A DNA stretch of 60,047 nt from an uncultured Erysipelotrichaceae bacterium (GTDB taxonomy: Bacteria > Bacillota_I > Bacilli_A > RF39 > UBA660): the NCBI GenBank assembly GCA_902778125.1, contig CACYWH010000012.1, positions 1 through 60,047 of the forward strand, given 5' to 3'. The position numbers were made by a program, and so were the translations under genes. The notes beneath the pieces were generated by a model, which was given only the letters and a program-made list of their open reading frames with translations, had not been told where the DNA came from and did no database searches. Shown here in pieces: positions 31,834 through 39,956 of this stretch (its first letter is position 1; each line of letters starts with the position of its first letter).

Positions 31834-32946
31834 ATGAAGAATAAAGGAATGCTAACTTTACTTGTGATACTATTCATCATCGCTGCTGGCTGTGGTGGTG
31901 TAGGATTTTATTATAGTAGCAACAGAGTTACTGAAGAAAAACCAAAGCCTGTGGAAGAACCCGTAACGGCTAAAATATCATATTTATATTATTTAGAAGA
32001 GACAAAAGTAGATGAAATGCCTAAAAATGATGTTACTACTGCAGAAGACGGTACTGAAACTACTAATGTTAAGTATAAATTTTCAAGATTTTCATGTACT
32101 AATGATTTGACAGGCTCTTTTAATGAAGATACATGGGAATTTACTCCAGCTGAACAAAAAGATAGTGTTTGTAGCTTATATTTTGTTAATGCTAAATATA
32201 ATGTTACATTAACAGTTGTCAATGGGCAAACTGATGGTGATAATACAAAAGAAGTAGAAAGAGAACAAAATGGTAAATTTAAAATAATACCAGATGCCGG
32301 TTATGAATTTAAAGAAGCACAATGTTCACCAGATGATAAGGCAGCATCTTGGGATAGTTCAGATAGTACAATAAATATTAATGCTATTACTAGTGATGTT
32401 ATGTGCAAAGTAACATTTGGTATAAAAGAATTAACTGCTAAAATAACTGTAGTTAATGGTACTGGCAATACCACTGAAAAAGCAAAATATGGTGAAAGTG
32501 TTAGTGCTATAGTAAGTGCTAATGATGGATATGAAAAACCAAAAATAGAATGTACTAATAAACAAACAGCTACATTTGAAAACAATAAAATTTCAATTCA
32601 AAAATTAACTGATAATACTGAATGTAAAATTACTTTTAATGCAGTTCCTATTACAAAATATAAATTAACATTTGAATTACCTCAACAAGTAACTGTTGTA
32701 AGTGGTAACCTTACTCAAGAAATTGAATCTGGTAAAGATGGTACTATTACATTACAAACTGATAGTTCTTATACTCATTCACTTGATTGTGGTGGTGTAT
32801 CTCCATCAAAATCTGAAGATATTAATGCTACTACTAGAAAATATACATTCTTAGCAATTAAGAATAATATAACATGTAAGGTAACAGCGACTAGAATAGA
32901 ACCAGAGCCAACAACACCTACTGAACCTGAACAACCATCAAATTAA
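31834..32946 (+). CDS. membrane-anchored surface protein with four cysteine-pair repeats
   Basis: A surface protein of about 370 residues. I place the start at 31834 because GGAGG (824-828) is its ribosome site; the ATG at 31822 overlaps that site. A hydrophobic segment (about 6-25) with cysteine in AAGCGG may be a lipobox-like anchor but lacks the [LV]xx[GA]C form. The outside part has four related units of 70-90 residues, each with two cysteines: one in a phrase like FSCTND, AQCSPDD, IECTNK or LDCGG, the second in VCSLYF, MCKVTF, ECKITF or TCKVT. VTVVNG and GYE phrases recall bacterial InlB-type or 'Listeria-Bacteroides' repeats. The C-terminus is Pro/Thr/Glu-rich (EPEPTTPTEPEQPSN) without LPXTG. 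Function unknown, probably adhesion. Confidence 0.75.
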   Translation: MKNKGMLTLLVILFIIAAGCGGVGFYYSSNRVTEEKPKPVEEPVTAKISYLYYLEETKVDEMPKNDVTTAEDGTETTNVKYKFSRFSCTNDLTGSFNEDTWEFTPAEQKDSVCSLYFVNAKYNVTLTVVNGQTDGDNTKEVEREQNGKFKIIPDAGYEFKEAQCSPDDKAASWDSSDSTININAITSDVMCKVTFGIKELTAKITVVNGTGNTTEKAKYGESVSAIVSANDGYEKPKIECTNKQTATFENNKISIQKLTDNTECKITFNAVPITKYKLTFELPQQVTVVSGNLTQEIESGKDGTITLQTDSSYTHSLDCGGVSPSKSEDINATTRKYTFLAIKNNITCKVTATRIEPEPTTPTEPEQPSN

Positions 32947-32949
32947 TAA

Positions 32950-32978
32950 ATTAAAATGAAGCACTGCTTCATTTTTTT
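32950..32978 (+). terminator. rho-independent terminator after the cysteine-repeat protein
   Basis: AATGAAGC-AC-TGCTTCATT followed by TTTTT. An upstream in-frame ATG for dusB lies within this stem, which argues against using it as a start. Confidence 0.85.
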
Positions 32979-33024
32979 ATTGAAATATAATTATTTAAAT
33001 GATAAATTATTGTTGGTGAAAGAA

Positions 33025-34005
33025 ATGTGGAAAATAGGTAATGTAGAAATTAAAAATAAAATAGTTTGTGCACCTATGGCTGGTGTTTCTAACCAAGCAT
33101 TTAGACAAATATTGAAAGAAATGGGAGCAGGTCTTATTTATAGTGAAATGATAAGTAATATGGGAATAATCTATAATAGTAAAAATACCATAGATATGCT
33201 TAAAATAAGTGATCAAGAAAGACCAATTAGCATTCAAATATTTGGAAATAGCACAGAATCTTTTGTTAATGCCGCTAAATATATAGAAGAAAACATTCAT
33301 CCGGATATTATAGATATAAATATGGGATGTCCTGTTCCAAAAGTTGCGCTAAAATCACAAGCAGGATCAAGTTTACTTAAAAATCCTGATAAAATTAAAG
33401 AAATAGTATCTGCTGTAGTTAATGCTGTAAAAACACCAATTACAGTTAAAATAAGAGCTGGATGGAATAATAGTACTATCAATTGTGTAGAAGTTGCAAA
33501 AGTAATAGAAGCAGCTGGTGCTAGTGCAATAGCTATACATCCAAGAACTAGAGAGCAAGGATATAGTGGTACAGCAGATTGGAGTTTAATTAAAAAAGTT
33601 AAAGAAGCTGTTAGCATCCCCGTAATTGGAAATGGTGATATTAAAACAATATATGATGCAAAAAGAATGCTTGAAGAAACAAAATGTGATGCAGTTATGA
33701 TAGGAAGAGCATCCCTAGGATATCCTTTTATTATAAAAGAATGCGTGGAATATATAGAAAATAATAATATAATAGAAAAACCTAGTTATAAAGAAATTGT
33801 TGATATGATGTTAAAACATTATGAGCTATTAAAGCAATATGATGGCGATAAAAGAGCAATTATGGAAATTAAAACACATGCACTTGCATATCTAAAACAT
33901 ATACCAGGAAGCAAAGAATATAAACTAGAAATATCCAATTCTAAAACAGAAGAAGAATTTATAAGTATAGTAAATCATATTAAAAAATATATTGAATCAT
34001 TGTGA
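33025..34005 (+). CDS. dusB: tRNA-dihydrouridine synthase
   Basis: A flavoenzyme of about 326 residues (DUS/NifR3 family) that reduces uridines in the D-loop of tRNA using FMN and NADPH. The TIM-barrel marks are [14 protein letters not shown] at the start, the catalytic cysteine in [11 protein letters not shown], the KIRAGW and [13 protein letters not shown] segments and IGNGDI / [11 protein letters not shown], which bind FMN phosphate. I use the ATG at 33025 ([11 protein letters not shown]), where family alignments begin. A longer frame from 32956 starts in a terminator stem. The 'B' assignment follows the Firmicute single-copy type. Confidence 0.93.
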   Translation: MWKIGNVEIKNKIVCAPMAGVSNQAFRQILKEMGAGLIYSEMISNMGIIYNSKNTIDMLKISDQERPISIQIFGNSTESFVNAAKYIEENIHPDIIDINMGCPVPKVALKSQAGSSLLKNPDKIKEIVSAVVNAVKTPITVKIRAGWNNSTINCVEVAKVIEAAGASAIAIHPRTREQGYSGTADWSLIKKVKEAVSIPVIGNGDIKTIYDAKRMLEETKCDAVMIGRASLGYPFIIKECVEYIENNNIIEKPSYKEIVDMMLKHYELLKQYDGDKRAIMEIKTHALAYLKHIPGSKEYKLEISNSKTEEEFISIVNHIKKYIESL

Positions 34006-34014
34006 AAAATAATA

Positions 34015-34057
34015 AAAAAGTCTAGCAAAATCTTGTAATGCTCGGCTTTTTTATTAT
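34015..34057 (+). terminator. rho-independent terminator after dusB
   Basis: AAAGTCTAGC and GCTCGGCTTT form an imperfect stem, followed by TTTATT. Confidence 0.7.
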
Positions 34058-34082
34058 ATAATTATTTTGAGGAGGATATAAA

Positions 34083-35492
34083 ATGAAAAAGACAGGATTA
34101 TTTAAAATACTTATGTGTGTATTGTTAAGTGTTGTTTTATTATCTTGGCTATTACCATCTAGTTACTTCTATATGGGAGAATTAATGGATATTGGTAGAT
34201 ATAGAATAGGATTCTTTGATATTTTCCAATTCTTATTTGGAACATTTGAATTCCAAAATTTCGTACAAATATTCTTATTTATTCTTTCAGTAGGTGTATT
34301 TTATGGAGTTCTTGAAAAAACAGGAAAATATAGAGCTTGGGTAGATAAAATAGCAGCATCATTCAAAGGAATTGAATGGGTACTTTTAGTAATAATTGCC
34401 GTATTACTAGCAGGTCTTACATCAGTGTTTAACTATGGAGTTATACTATTTATGTTTATTCCATTCTTAGTTGGTTTAGTTCTTGCTATGGGATATGACA
34501 AAATGACTGCTTTTGTAGCAACATTTGGTGCTATGTTAGTAGGTAACATTGGAAGTACTCTAAGCTATGAAGTAAGCAATTCAATTAATAATGCAATTGG
34601 AATATCAATGTCAACAGGTATTGTATTTAAGTTATTACTATTAGTTTTAACTTTAGGGCTATTAATATTCTATTTAGTAAAAGCAAAACATACATTAGTA
34701 AATAAAGTAGAAAGCAAAGTGGAAGAACTTGTTGAAAATGATTTATTCATTGGAGAAAAATCTTCTAATAAGTATTCAGTTGCTACAATAATAGTTGTTT
34801 TTTCAGTTCTATTTGTACTTCTAATATTAGGCTGCACTAAATGGTCTGATATATTTGGAGTAAATATATTTGAAAACTTCTATAATACTGTTATGGGAAT
34901 CAAAATAGGAGAATTTGAAATATTCAAAAATCTATTTGGTGAAATAGCTGCATTCGGTAAATGGTATTATGCTGAAATGACTATAGTATTATTGTTATCT
35001 GCTTTATTAGTTGGTAAATGTTATAGAATGAAATTTACTGAAATAGGAAATAATATGGTTAATGGTGTTAAAAAAGTATTAAAGCCAGCACTATTAGTTA
35101 TGCTATGTTATGCAGTATTCTATTTCAATGCTAATTCAATGACATATCCAACAATTGCTAAATTCCTTATGGGTGCTACAAAGAACTTTAATTTCATGTT
35201 TACATCTATTTCTATGGCATTAGGTTCTCTTGAACATGTAGATATGTTATATATTGCTTCTTATGTAATACCTCAATTAGCCGCTGGAACAGATAATACT
35301 GTAACAATGCTAATTATATCTCAAGGTATATATGGTGTTACAATGTTAGTAGCTCCTACTAGTGTAGTATTAGTATTAGGTCTTAGTTATTTAGGTATTC
35401 CATATACTGAATACATTAAGAAAATGTGGAAATACATTGTAATTGCACTAGGAATTGTATTAGCACTAGTTGTAATAAGCATGTTAATATAA
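34083..35492 (+). CDS. YfcC-type (C4-dicarboxylate/basic amino-acid carrier superfamily) membrane transporter
   Basis: A 469-residue membrane protein with about 11-12 hydrophobic segments and an internal repeat of the ion-transporter type. The first half has FNYGVILFMFIPFLVGLVLAMGYD followed by TAFVATFGAMLVGNIGSTLS. The second has the matching SMTYPTIAKFLMGATKNFNFMFTSISMALGS and GTDNTVTMLIISQ. The N-terminus 'FKILMCVLLSVVLLSWLLPSSYF' and the length agree with YfcC family members (often annotated as arginine/ornithine or C4-dicarboxylate carriers). The substrate is not known. A strong ribosome site GAGGAGG precedes it, and it is a single-gene unit with a terminator. Confidence 0.8.
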   Translation: MKKTGLFKILMCVLLSVVLLSWLLPSSYFYMGELMDIGRYRIGFFDIFQFLFGTFEFQNFVQIFLFILSVGVFYGVLEKTGKYRAWVDKIAASFKGIEWVLLVIIAVLLAGLTSVFNYGVILFMFIPFLVGLVLAMGYDKMTAFVATFGAMLVGNIGSTLSYEVSNSINNAIGISMSTGIVFKLLLLVLTLGLLIFYLVKAKHTLVNKVESKVEELVENDLFIGEKSSNKYSVATIIVVFSVLFVLLILGCTKWSDIFGVNIFENFYNTVMGIKIGEFEIFKNLFGEIAAFGKWYYAEMTIVLLLSALLVGKCYRMKFTEIGNNMVNGVKKVLKPALLVMLCYAVFYFNANSMTYPTIAKFLMGATKNFNFMFTSISMALGSLEHVDMLYIASYVIPQLAAGTDNTVTMLIISQGIYGVTMLVAPTSVVLVLGLSYLGIPYTEYIKKMWKYIVIALGIVLALVVISMLI

Positions 35493-35497
35493 TTTAG

Positions 35498-35530
35498 AAC
35501 AACATAATTATCAAATTATGTTGTTTTTTT
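35498..35530 (+). terminator. rho-independent terminator after the YfcC-type transporter
   Basis: AACAACATAATT-ATC-AAATTATGTTGTT is followed by TTTTTT. Confidence 0.85.
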
Positions 35531-35576
35531 ATGCATAAAAAGTATTTTAATTATTAATAATGACATAATATATATT

Positions 35577-36884
35577 ATGATAGAATATGACATAGAAGTA
35601 ATCAAAATATTAAAGGAAAGTGAAAAAGAAGCAAAATTATTGGAGTGTAAATATGTTTCTACAGAACATATAATACTAGCAGTTTTAAAATCAAATAATA
35701 CCATCAAAAAACACTTTTTGCAAAGGAATATAACATACGATGATTATTTATCAATAGTAAAAGAAAGCACTCCTAGAACCGATAAAAACACTCTTATTTC
35801 ATATACTCCATTACTAAAAAGAATTATAATATCATCTTCTAAAAACAATAAGGTTAAATTAAAAGAATTAGTATTAAGAATATTAGATCAAACTAATAGT
35901 GTAGCCTATTCTTTATTGTTAATAAAAAATATAAATATTAATGAGCTATATAACGATATAAAAAGCGAAGAAATAACAAGCTATGGAATTAATCTAAATA
36001 AGAAAAAACTAGATAAATTATGGATAAGAGAAAAAGAATTAAATGAATTAATTGAATCACTTTGTAAAAAGAATAAAAATAACGTAATTTTAATTGGAGA
36101 AGCAGGAGTGGGTAAAACAGCATTAGTTGAATCACTTGCGCAAAAAATTAATATGAAAGATGTTCCAAAAGAATTAATAGACAAGCAAATAATTTCTATT
36201 AATATTGCGTCAATAGTAGCAGGAACTAAATATAGAGGAGAGTTTGAAGATAGGCTTGAAAAAATAATAAAGAGATTCGAAAATGACAAATATATTCTTT
36301 TCATAGATGAAATACACACAATATTAGGTGCTGGTTCATCAGAAGGATCTATAGATGCTGCTAATATATTAAAGCCATATTTAGCAAGAGAAGACATAAG
36401 ATGTATAGGTGCTACTACTATTAACGAATTTAATAATTCAATAAAAAAAGATAAAGCTCTTATGAGAAGATTCAAAATTATACACATAAATGAACCAAAT
36501 CGTGTAGAAACTGAACAAATTTTATTAAATGTAAAGAAGTATTATGAAGATTTTCATAATGTAAGAATTACTAATAAATCTATCAAAAATATAATAAATC
36601 TATCGAGTATAAAATTACCAAATAAAAAAGAACCTGATAGAAGTTTAGATATATTAGATATAGCATGTACTAAATTAAAACTTAAATATAAAGATGATAA
36701 ATATAACGAATTATTAAATAAGAAGAATAAATATTTAATTGAAAATAATTTTAAAAAAGTCATAGAAATTAATACTAAAATTAACAACTTATATAATAAA
36801 AATAGAATATTATCACAGGATATTATTAATAACTGCTTTAATGATTTAAATAATACAAATAAAATAGGATTTAAGTTACCTTAA
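35577..36884 (+). CDS. ClpC-like AAA+ protein with a single ATPase ring domain
   Basis: 435 residues. Residues 1-140 form the Clp N-terminal repeat domain (STEHIILAVLK in repeat 1, KLKELVLRIL in repeat 2). Residues 150-345 are the D1 AAA+ module with Walker A GEAGVGKTALVE, pore loop KYRGEFEDRL, Walker B KYILFIDEIHTI and arginine-finger region DKALMRRFKII. The lid follows and then a short coiled tail (about 370-425) resembling the start of an M-domain. The second ATPase domain D2 and the ClpP-binding IGF loop of ClpA/ClpC (usual length above 750) are absent. The protein ends normally at a hairpin, so it looks like a natural half-Clp, not an assembly break. No clear ribosome site is seen. Confidence 0.8.
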   Translation: MIEYDIEVIKILKESEKEAKLLECKYVSTEHIILAVLKSNNTIKKHFLQRNITYDDYLSIVKESTPRTDKNTLISYTPLLKRIIISSSKNNKVKLKELVLRILDQTNSVAYSLLLIKNININELYNDIKSEEITSYGINLNKKKLDKLWIREKELNELIESLCKKNKNNVILIGEAGVGKTALVESLAQKINMKDVPKELIDKQIISINIASIVAGTKYRGEFEDRLEKIIKRFENDKYILFIDEIHTILGAGSSEGSIDAANILKPYLAREDIRCIGATTINEFNNSIKKDKALMRRFKIIHINEPNRVETEQILLNVKKYYEDFHNVRITNKSIKNIINLSSIKLPNKKEPDRSLDILDIACTKLKLKYKDDKYNELLNKKNKYLIENNFKKVIEINTKINNLYNKNRILSQDIINNCFNDLNNTNKIGFKLP

Positions 36885-36898
36885 ATCCTATTTATTTT
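36861..36898. terminator. bidirectional terminator between the Clp-like gene and rpsR
   Basis: AAATAGGATTTAAG and CTTAAATCCTATTT pair around TTAC. The stem overlaps the Clp-like stop codon and serves the two convergent genes. Confidence 0.75.
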
Positions 36899-36906
36899 AA
36901 CATTAA

Positions 36907-37119
36907 TTACTTTGTATATGGTAATAAAGCCATATATCTAGCTATTTTAATTTGATTAGCAATATGTCTTTGATGTTTAGCACATGCTCCAGTCATACGT
37001 CTAGGTAATATTTTACCTTTTTCATTTATATATTTTGAAACAATAGCTACATCTTTGTAATCTACTGATTTACCAGCACACATTTGACATATTTTTTTTC
37101 TTCTATAAAATTCTGCCAT
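36907..37119 (-). CDS. rpsR: 30S ribosomal protein S18
   Basis: A 70-residue S18. It shows [24 protein letters not shown] with the zinc-type Cys pair (C-x2-C), [23 protein letters not shown] and the end [11 protein letters not shown], all invariant. It is the last gene of the rpsF-ssb-rpsR operon, 11 bases after ssb. S18 binds S6 on the platform of the small subunit. Confidence 0.98.
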   Translation of the reverse strand: MAEFYRRKKICQMCAGKSVDYKDVAIVSKYINEKGKILPRRMTGACAKHQRHIANQIKIARYMALLPYTK

Positions 37120-37130
37120 TTTCTCCTCCT

Positions 37131-37601
37131 TTAGAATGGTAAGTCATTATCACTTAGTGATATTTCCTTATCATAATTTTCATACGGATCTGAAGCAGGA
37201 ATATCATATTCAGGCATAGTATCTATTGGGTCTTGACTTGGTGCATCTACATAAGCACTAGGTGCTTGATTAGAACTTCCCTCGTTCTTTCCACCAACAA
37301 ACTCTATATTTTCAACTACAACCTCAGTAACATATCTTTTAGTGCCATCTTGTGCATCATAGTTTCTTGTTTGAACTCTTCCTTCAATACCAATTAAGCT
37401 TCCTTTTTTAAAATATTTAGAAACAAAATCAGCTTGAGCTCTAAATGCTACACAAGGTAAGAAATCTGCATCATAGTTACCATCTTTATTCTTAAAGTTT
37501 CTACTAACTGCTACTGTAAAATTAGCAGCAGAAGAACCATTATTCATACTTCTAACTTCAGGATCACGAACTAGTCTTCCAACTAATAATATTTTATTCA
37601 T
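37131..37601 (-). CDS. ssb: single-stranded DNA-binding protein
   Basis: A 156-residue SSB of the bacterial type. The OB-fold (1-108) starts [34 protein letters not shown] (in blocks), with [34 protein letters not shown] flexible linker leads to the acidic tip [11 protein letters not shown] that recruits repair and replication proteins. Placed between rpsF and rpsR as in Bacillus, one base after rpsF. Confidence 0.97.
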   Translation of the reverse strand: MNKILLVGRLVRDPEVRSMNNGSSAANFTVAVSRNFKNKDGNYDADFLPCVAFRAQADFVSKYFKKGSLIGIEGRVQTRNYDAQDGTKRYVTEVVVENIEFVGGKNEGSSNQAPSAYVDAPSQDPIDTMPEYDIPASDPYENYDKEISLSDNDLPF

Positions 37602-37602
37602 A

Positions 37603-37890
37603 CTACTCCTCTTCTCTTATGACAATATGTCTTAAGATGTTTTCATCAATCTTAGCTTTTCTATCAAATTCTTTAACAGCAGCAGCACTAGCTTCTACAT
37701 TAAGAACATAATAGTTTCCTCTAACTTGATTATTTATCGGATAAGCAAGTTTTCTTTGACCCATATCTTTAGTGTTAACTATTTTAGATTTCATGTTTGT
37801 TAATACTTTTTCAAAAGCACTAACTGTATCTTTTTGAGTCTTTTCATCGATATCAGCTCTAACGATAAACATTATTTCATATTTATTCAT
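37603..37890 (-). CDS. rpsF: 30S ribosomal protein S6
   Basis: A 95-residue S6 from MNKYEIMFIVRADIDEKTQ to LRHIVIREEE, with the family phrases MGQRKLAYPINNQVRGNYYVLN. An in-frame upstream Met at 37932 would add 14 residues that lie in the leader, but the ribosome site AAGGAGGTG stands directly before the start used here. First gene of the operon, behind a consensus-like promoter (37952-37980). Confidence 0.97.
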   Translation of the reverse strand: MNKYEIMFIVRADIDEKTQKDTVSAFEKVLTNMKSKIVNTKDMGQRKLAYPINNQVRGNYYVLNVEASAAAVKEFDRKAKIDENILRHIVIREEE

Positions 37891-37945
37891 TATTACACCT
37901 CCTTTTGGTCTTAACGGCTTCAAATGAAGCAAGGAACTTTCGTTC
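37891..37945 (-). ncRNA. candidate S6:S18-binding leader
   Basis: The leader contains the hairpin CTTTCG-AA-CGAAAG and then GCTTCA-TT-TGAAGC, followed by CCGTTAAGACC. S6:S18-binding leaders of rpsF operons present an unpaired CCG next to a short stem, mimicking the 16S rRNA site. The CCG after the second stem fits. The assignment is by motif only. Confidence 0.5.
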
Positions 37946-37951
37946 GAAAGT

Positions 37952-37980
37952 ATTATAACACACTAATTAATAATATTCAA
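37952..37980 (-). promoter_or_regulatory. promoter of rpsF-ssb-rpsR
   Basis: On the minus strand: -35 TTGAAT (37975-37980), spacer 17, -10 TATAAT (37952-37957). Confidence 0.8.
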
Positions 37981-38033
37981 TCATAATTTTATTAATATTA
38001 TTTTTAAAAATTTTACATATATTTGTAAATAAA

Positions 38034-38059
38034 ATGTGTCAAATTTATGTGTCAAATTT
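38034..38059. repeat. two tandem 13-base copies ATGTGTCAAATTT upstream of a tasA-like gene
   Basis: Exact direct repeats at 38034-38046 and 38047-38059, ending 10 bases before the -35 box (38070) of the surface-protein promoter. They are well placed for an activator or repressor. No binding protein is known. Confidence 0.6.
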
Positions 38060-38069
38060 ACAAAATATG

Positions 38070-38098
38070 TTGTAAATATTATATGTAAAGCATATAAT
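38070..38098 (+). promoter_or_regulatory. promoter of the plus-strand tasA-like gene
   Basis: -35 TTGTAA (38070-38075), spacer 17, -10 TATAAT (38093-38098). Confidence 0.7.
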
Positions 38099-38130
38099 TT
38101 AATTATCAAAAGCAAAAGGAGGAACAATAT

Positions 38131-38706
38131 ATGAAGATTAAAAGAAAAATAATATTCTTTATATCACTATTATCATTATTCTACTGTGTTTCATTAATGC
38201 AAGAGACATATGCAAAATATATTTCAAGTGCCAATGCTAGTGCTGAATTAACAGTAGCAAGATGGAATGTTCTTGTAAACAATCAAGACATATTACAAAA
38301 TTCAAACTTTTCAGATAAAATTGCTCCTACTTTTGAAGGAACAACACATATTAAAAATGGTATTATAGCCCCAACTGCTGAAGGATACTTTGATGTTACT
38401 GTAAATGGAGAAGATACAGATGTTTCATTTGAATGGACGCTTACTCTTGAACCCGATGAAACAAATACAATAACAGATTTAGAAATAGTTAAATATTCAA
38501 TAGATAATGTAGAATATGCATATAATGATGCTATTACGCAAAGAGTTTTATTAAACGATGTTTCTCGTACTAAAACAGTTAGAGTATACGTAAGATGGAA
38601 TGATAATGCTGCAACTGAAACTATGGATAATGCTGATGATACAGCAGCAACTAAAACTGGAGTAGCAGCAATTAAAGTTGATTTAAATGTAATTCAAATA
38701 CAATAA
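38131..38706 (+). CDS. TasA/camelysin-like exported protein with SipW-type signal
   Basis: A 191-residue exported protein. After a basic start and hydrophobic stretch (about 6-24) comes ETYAKYISSANASAELTVARWNV, the characteristic SipW-dependent signal segment in which cleavage occurs before or at the Tyr-Ala-x-Tyr region. The mature part is a beta-sandwich-like domain; 'IIAPTAEGYFDVTVNGEDTD' matches 'YIAPGGNAYFDLVFDA' of the minus-strand paralogue at 45943. Bacillus TasA is the major matrix fibre subunit and needs SipW. This is the only gene of the surface locus on the plus strand. A strong AGGAGGAA ribosome site is present. Confidence 0.8.
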   Translation: MKIKRKIIFFISLLSLFYCVSLMQETYAKYISSANASAELTVARWNVLVNNQDILQNSNFSDKIAPTFEGTTHIKNGIIAPTAEGYFDVTVNGEDTDVSFEWTLTLEPDETNTITDLEIVKYSIDNVEYAYNDAITQRVLLNDVSRTKTVRVYVRWNDNAATETMDNADDTAATKTGVAAIKVDLNVIQIQ

Positions 38707-38710
38707 TAAA

Positions 38711-38744
38711 AACAGTTCATACCAATTAATCTGAACTGTTTTTT
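38711..38744. terminator. bidirectional terminator between two convergent tasA-like genes
   Basis: AACAGTTCA-(12)-TGAACTGTT with T runs on both sides; serves 38131-38706 (+) and the long minus-strand operon ending at 38743. Confidence 0.85.
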
Positions 38745-39396
38745 AACTGTTTGATTGTGTTATATATACTTTTACTTTTAAAGTTATGCAAGGATCTGTT
38801 GGATTATCTTGCCTAAAATTATATGCTCTTGTTCCCCATTGAGTATCTAGCTCATCATTTCCTGATTCATATGCCCACGTAACATTAGTTGTAAATAATG
38901 CAAGTCCTGTTTCTGCTTCCATACTTTGTGAAGAAATATTAAATGATATTTGAAAGGGATATTCATTAAGTAATCTTGTTTTAAGTTGATCACTTGTCAA
39001 ATCACCTGTTACTGATTGCTCACCTTTTTCAGCCCTTCCCTCAATAGTTACATATTCATCGCCCATTATATTCGCTTCTAAAATGCTATAACTTACATTA
39101 GCCATTACTTCACTGTAGTTAAATGCTTTTAATTCATTTGTAAAGTTTGGCATTCCAGGATAAATGTTATCAACTACAACATTAACATAGTCAACAATTT
39201 GGTCATCGCCATCTTTAAAGTCAATTTTCCAAGATGCAACATGTACATCAACAGTATTATTTACCGTATTAACATAGATTAACCAAGCATATGAATTGGC
39301 TACTAGTAATAAAAACAATATAACAAAATGTCTTATTTTAACTTTTTTTAAAATTTTAGCAAAAGTAACTTTCTTTTTTTTCTTATTCTCCGTCAT
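38743..39396 (-). CDS. TasA/camelysin-like exported protein
   Basis: About 217 residues. After a very basic start (NKKKKKVTFAKILKKVKIR) comes a hydrophobic segment and then NSYAWLIYVNTVNNTVDVHVASWKIDF, which corresponds to the SipW-type signal junction of TasA-like proteins (Tyr-Ala-x, then Asn/Asp-rich, then VASWKI). The mature part has two phrases with T-W and SWKI patterns but no cysteine pair apart from PCITLKV near the end. I start at 39396 because AAGG lies nine bases upstream; earlier starts overlap the signal peptidase gene further. Last gene of the long operon, directly after its own SipW enzyme. Confidence 0.75.
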   Translation of the reverse strand: MTENKKKKKVTFAKILKKVKIRHFVILFLLLVANSYAWLIYVNTVNNTVDVHVASWKIDFKDGDDQIVDYVNVVVDNIYPGMPNFTNELKAFNYSEVMANVSYSILEANIMGDEYVTIEGRAEKGEQSVTGDLTSDQLKTRLLNEYPFQISFNISSQSMEAETGLALFTTNVTWAYESGNDELDTQWGTRAYNFRQDNPTDPCITLKVKVYITQSNS

Positions 39397-39952
39397 CACC
39401 ATCATCCTTATTAAACATAGATGAAATGATTTCTATTGAAATAACTACTCCTATTGTCATAAATAATATATAATATGATATTCTATTATTCATAAGTTTA
39501 CCAAACGTGCTTAATAATTTTGTTCTATATATTATCTTACCATATATCTGATTATATGTAATTTCAGGGTCTGGAATAGTATTAGCAAGGCCCTTAGTAG
39601 TAAAGTATGTTACCCCATCCCTTTCTTCTTTTTGTATTACTTTATGAGTAACAATTAAGCCATTTAAAGAACTTTTTTGTCCCCTGTAAGTTACATTATC
39701 GCCAACATTAATATCTTCCTCTTTAACAGCTTTAGATACTAAAATATCACCGACATGATATTCATCTTCCATTGATCCAGATACAACCATAAATACTCGC
39801 ACACCAAAGAAAGACATATCATTGTTACTAAATTTTTGTATTCCAACTACCAATAACAGTAGTGCCATTACAATAAATAACAATATTTTTATTGCTTTTA
39901 CAAAAATATTATTTTCAAATTTTTCTTTAAAATTTTTTACTGTTTTTTTCAT
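39383..39952 (-). CDS. sipW: SipW-type signal peptidase I
   Basis: About 189 residues. Two hydrophobic segments frame the catalytic domain: about 17-37 and 155-177. The nucleophile Ser is in VVSGSMEDEYHVGD (about residue 59), and the general base is His in IVTHKVI (about 100) where classical bacterial signal peptidases use Lys. This Ser-His form is the ER/archaeal-like SipW type, dedicated to TasA-like proteins in Bacillus. The region KGLANTIPDPE is the third conserved block. The ATG at 39952 is used: it avoids overlap with the preceding gene and has GGTGATAAC in front. Neighbouring TasA-like genes are its likely substrates. Confidence 0.88.
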   Translation of the reverse strand: MKKTVKNFKEKFENNIFVKAIKILLFIVMALLLLVVGIQKFSNNDMSFFGVRVFMVVSGSMEDEYHVGDILVSKAVKEEDINVGDNVTYRGQKSSLNGLIVTHKVIQKEERDGVTYFTTKGLANTIPDPEITYNQIYGKIIYRTKLLSTFGKLMNNRISYYILFMTIGVVISIEIISSMFNKDDGDDGE

Positions 39953-39956
39953 GTTA

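Noticed and set aside
32956..33024. Upstream extension of dusB (23 extra residues)
   Set aside because: The first codons lie inside the terminator hairpin of the preceding gene, and the family begins at [11 protein letters not shown].
35577..36884. Programmed frameshift giving a full ClpC from the half-length gene
   Set aside because: The sequence after the stop is a terminator stem and then rpsR on the other strand; no D2-coding DNA follows in any frame.
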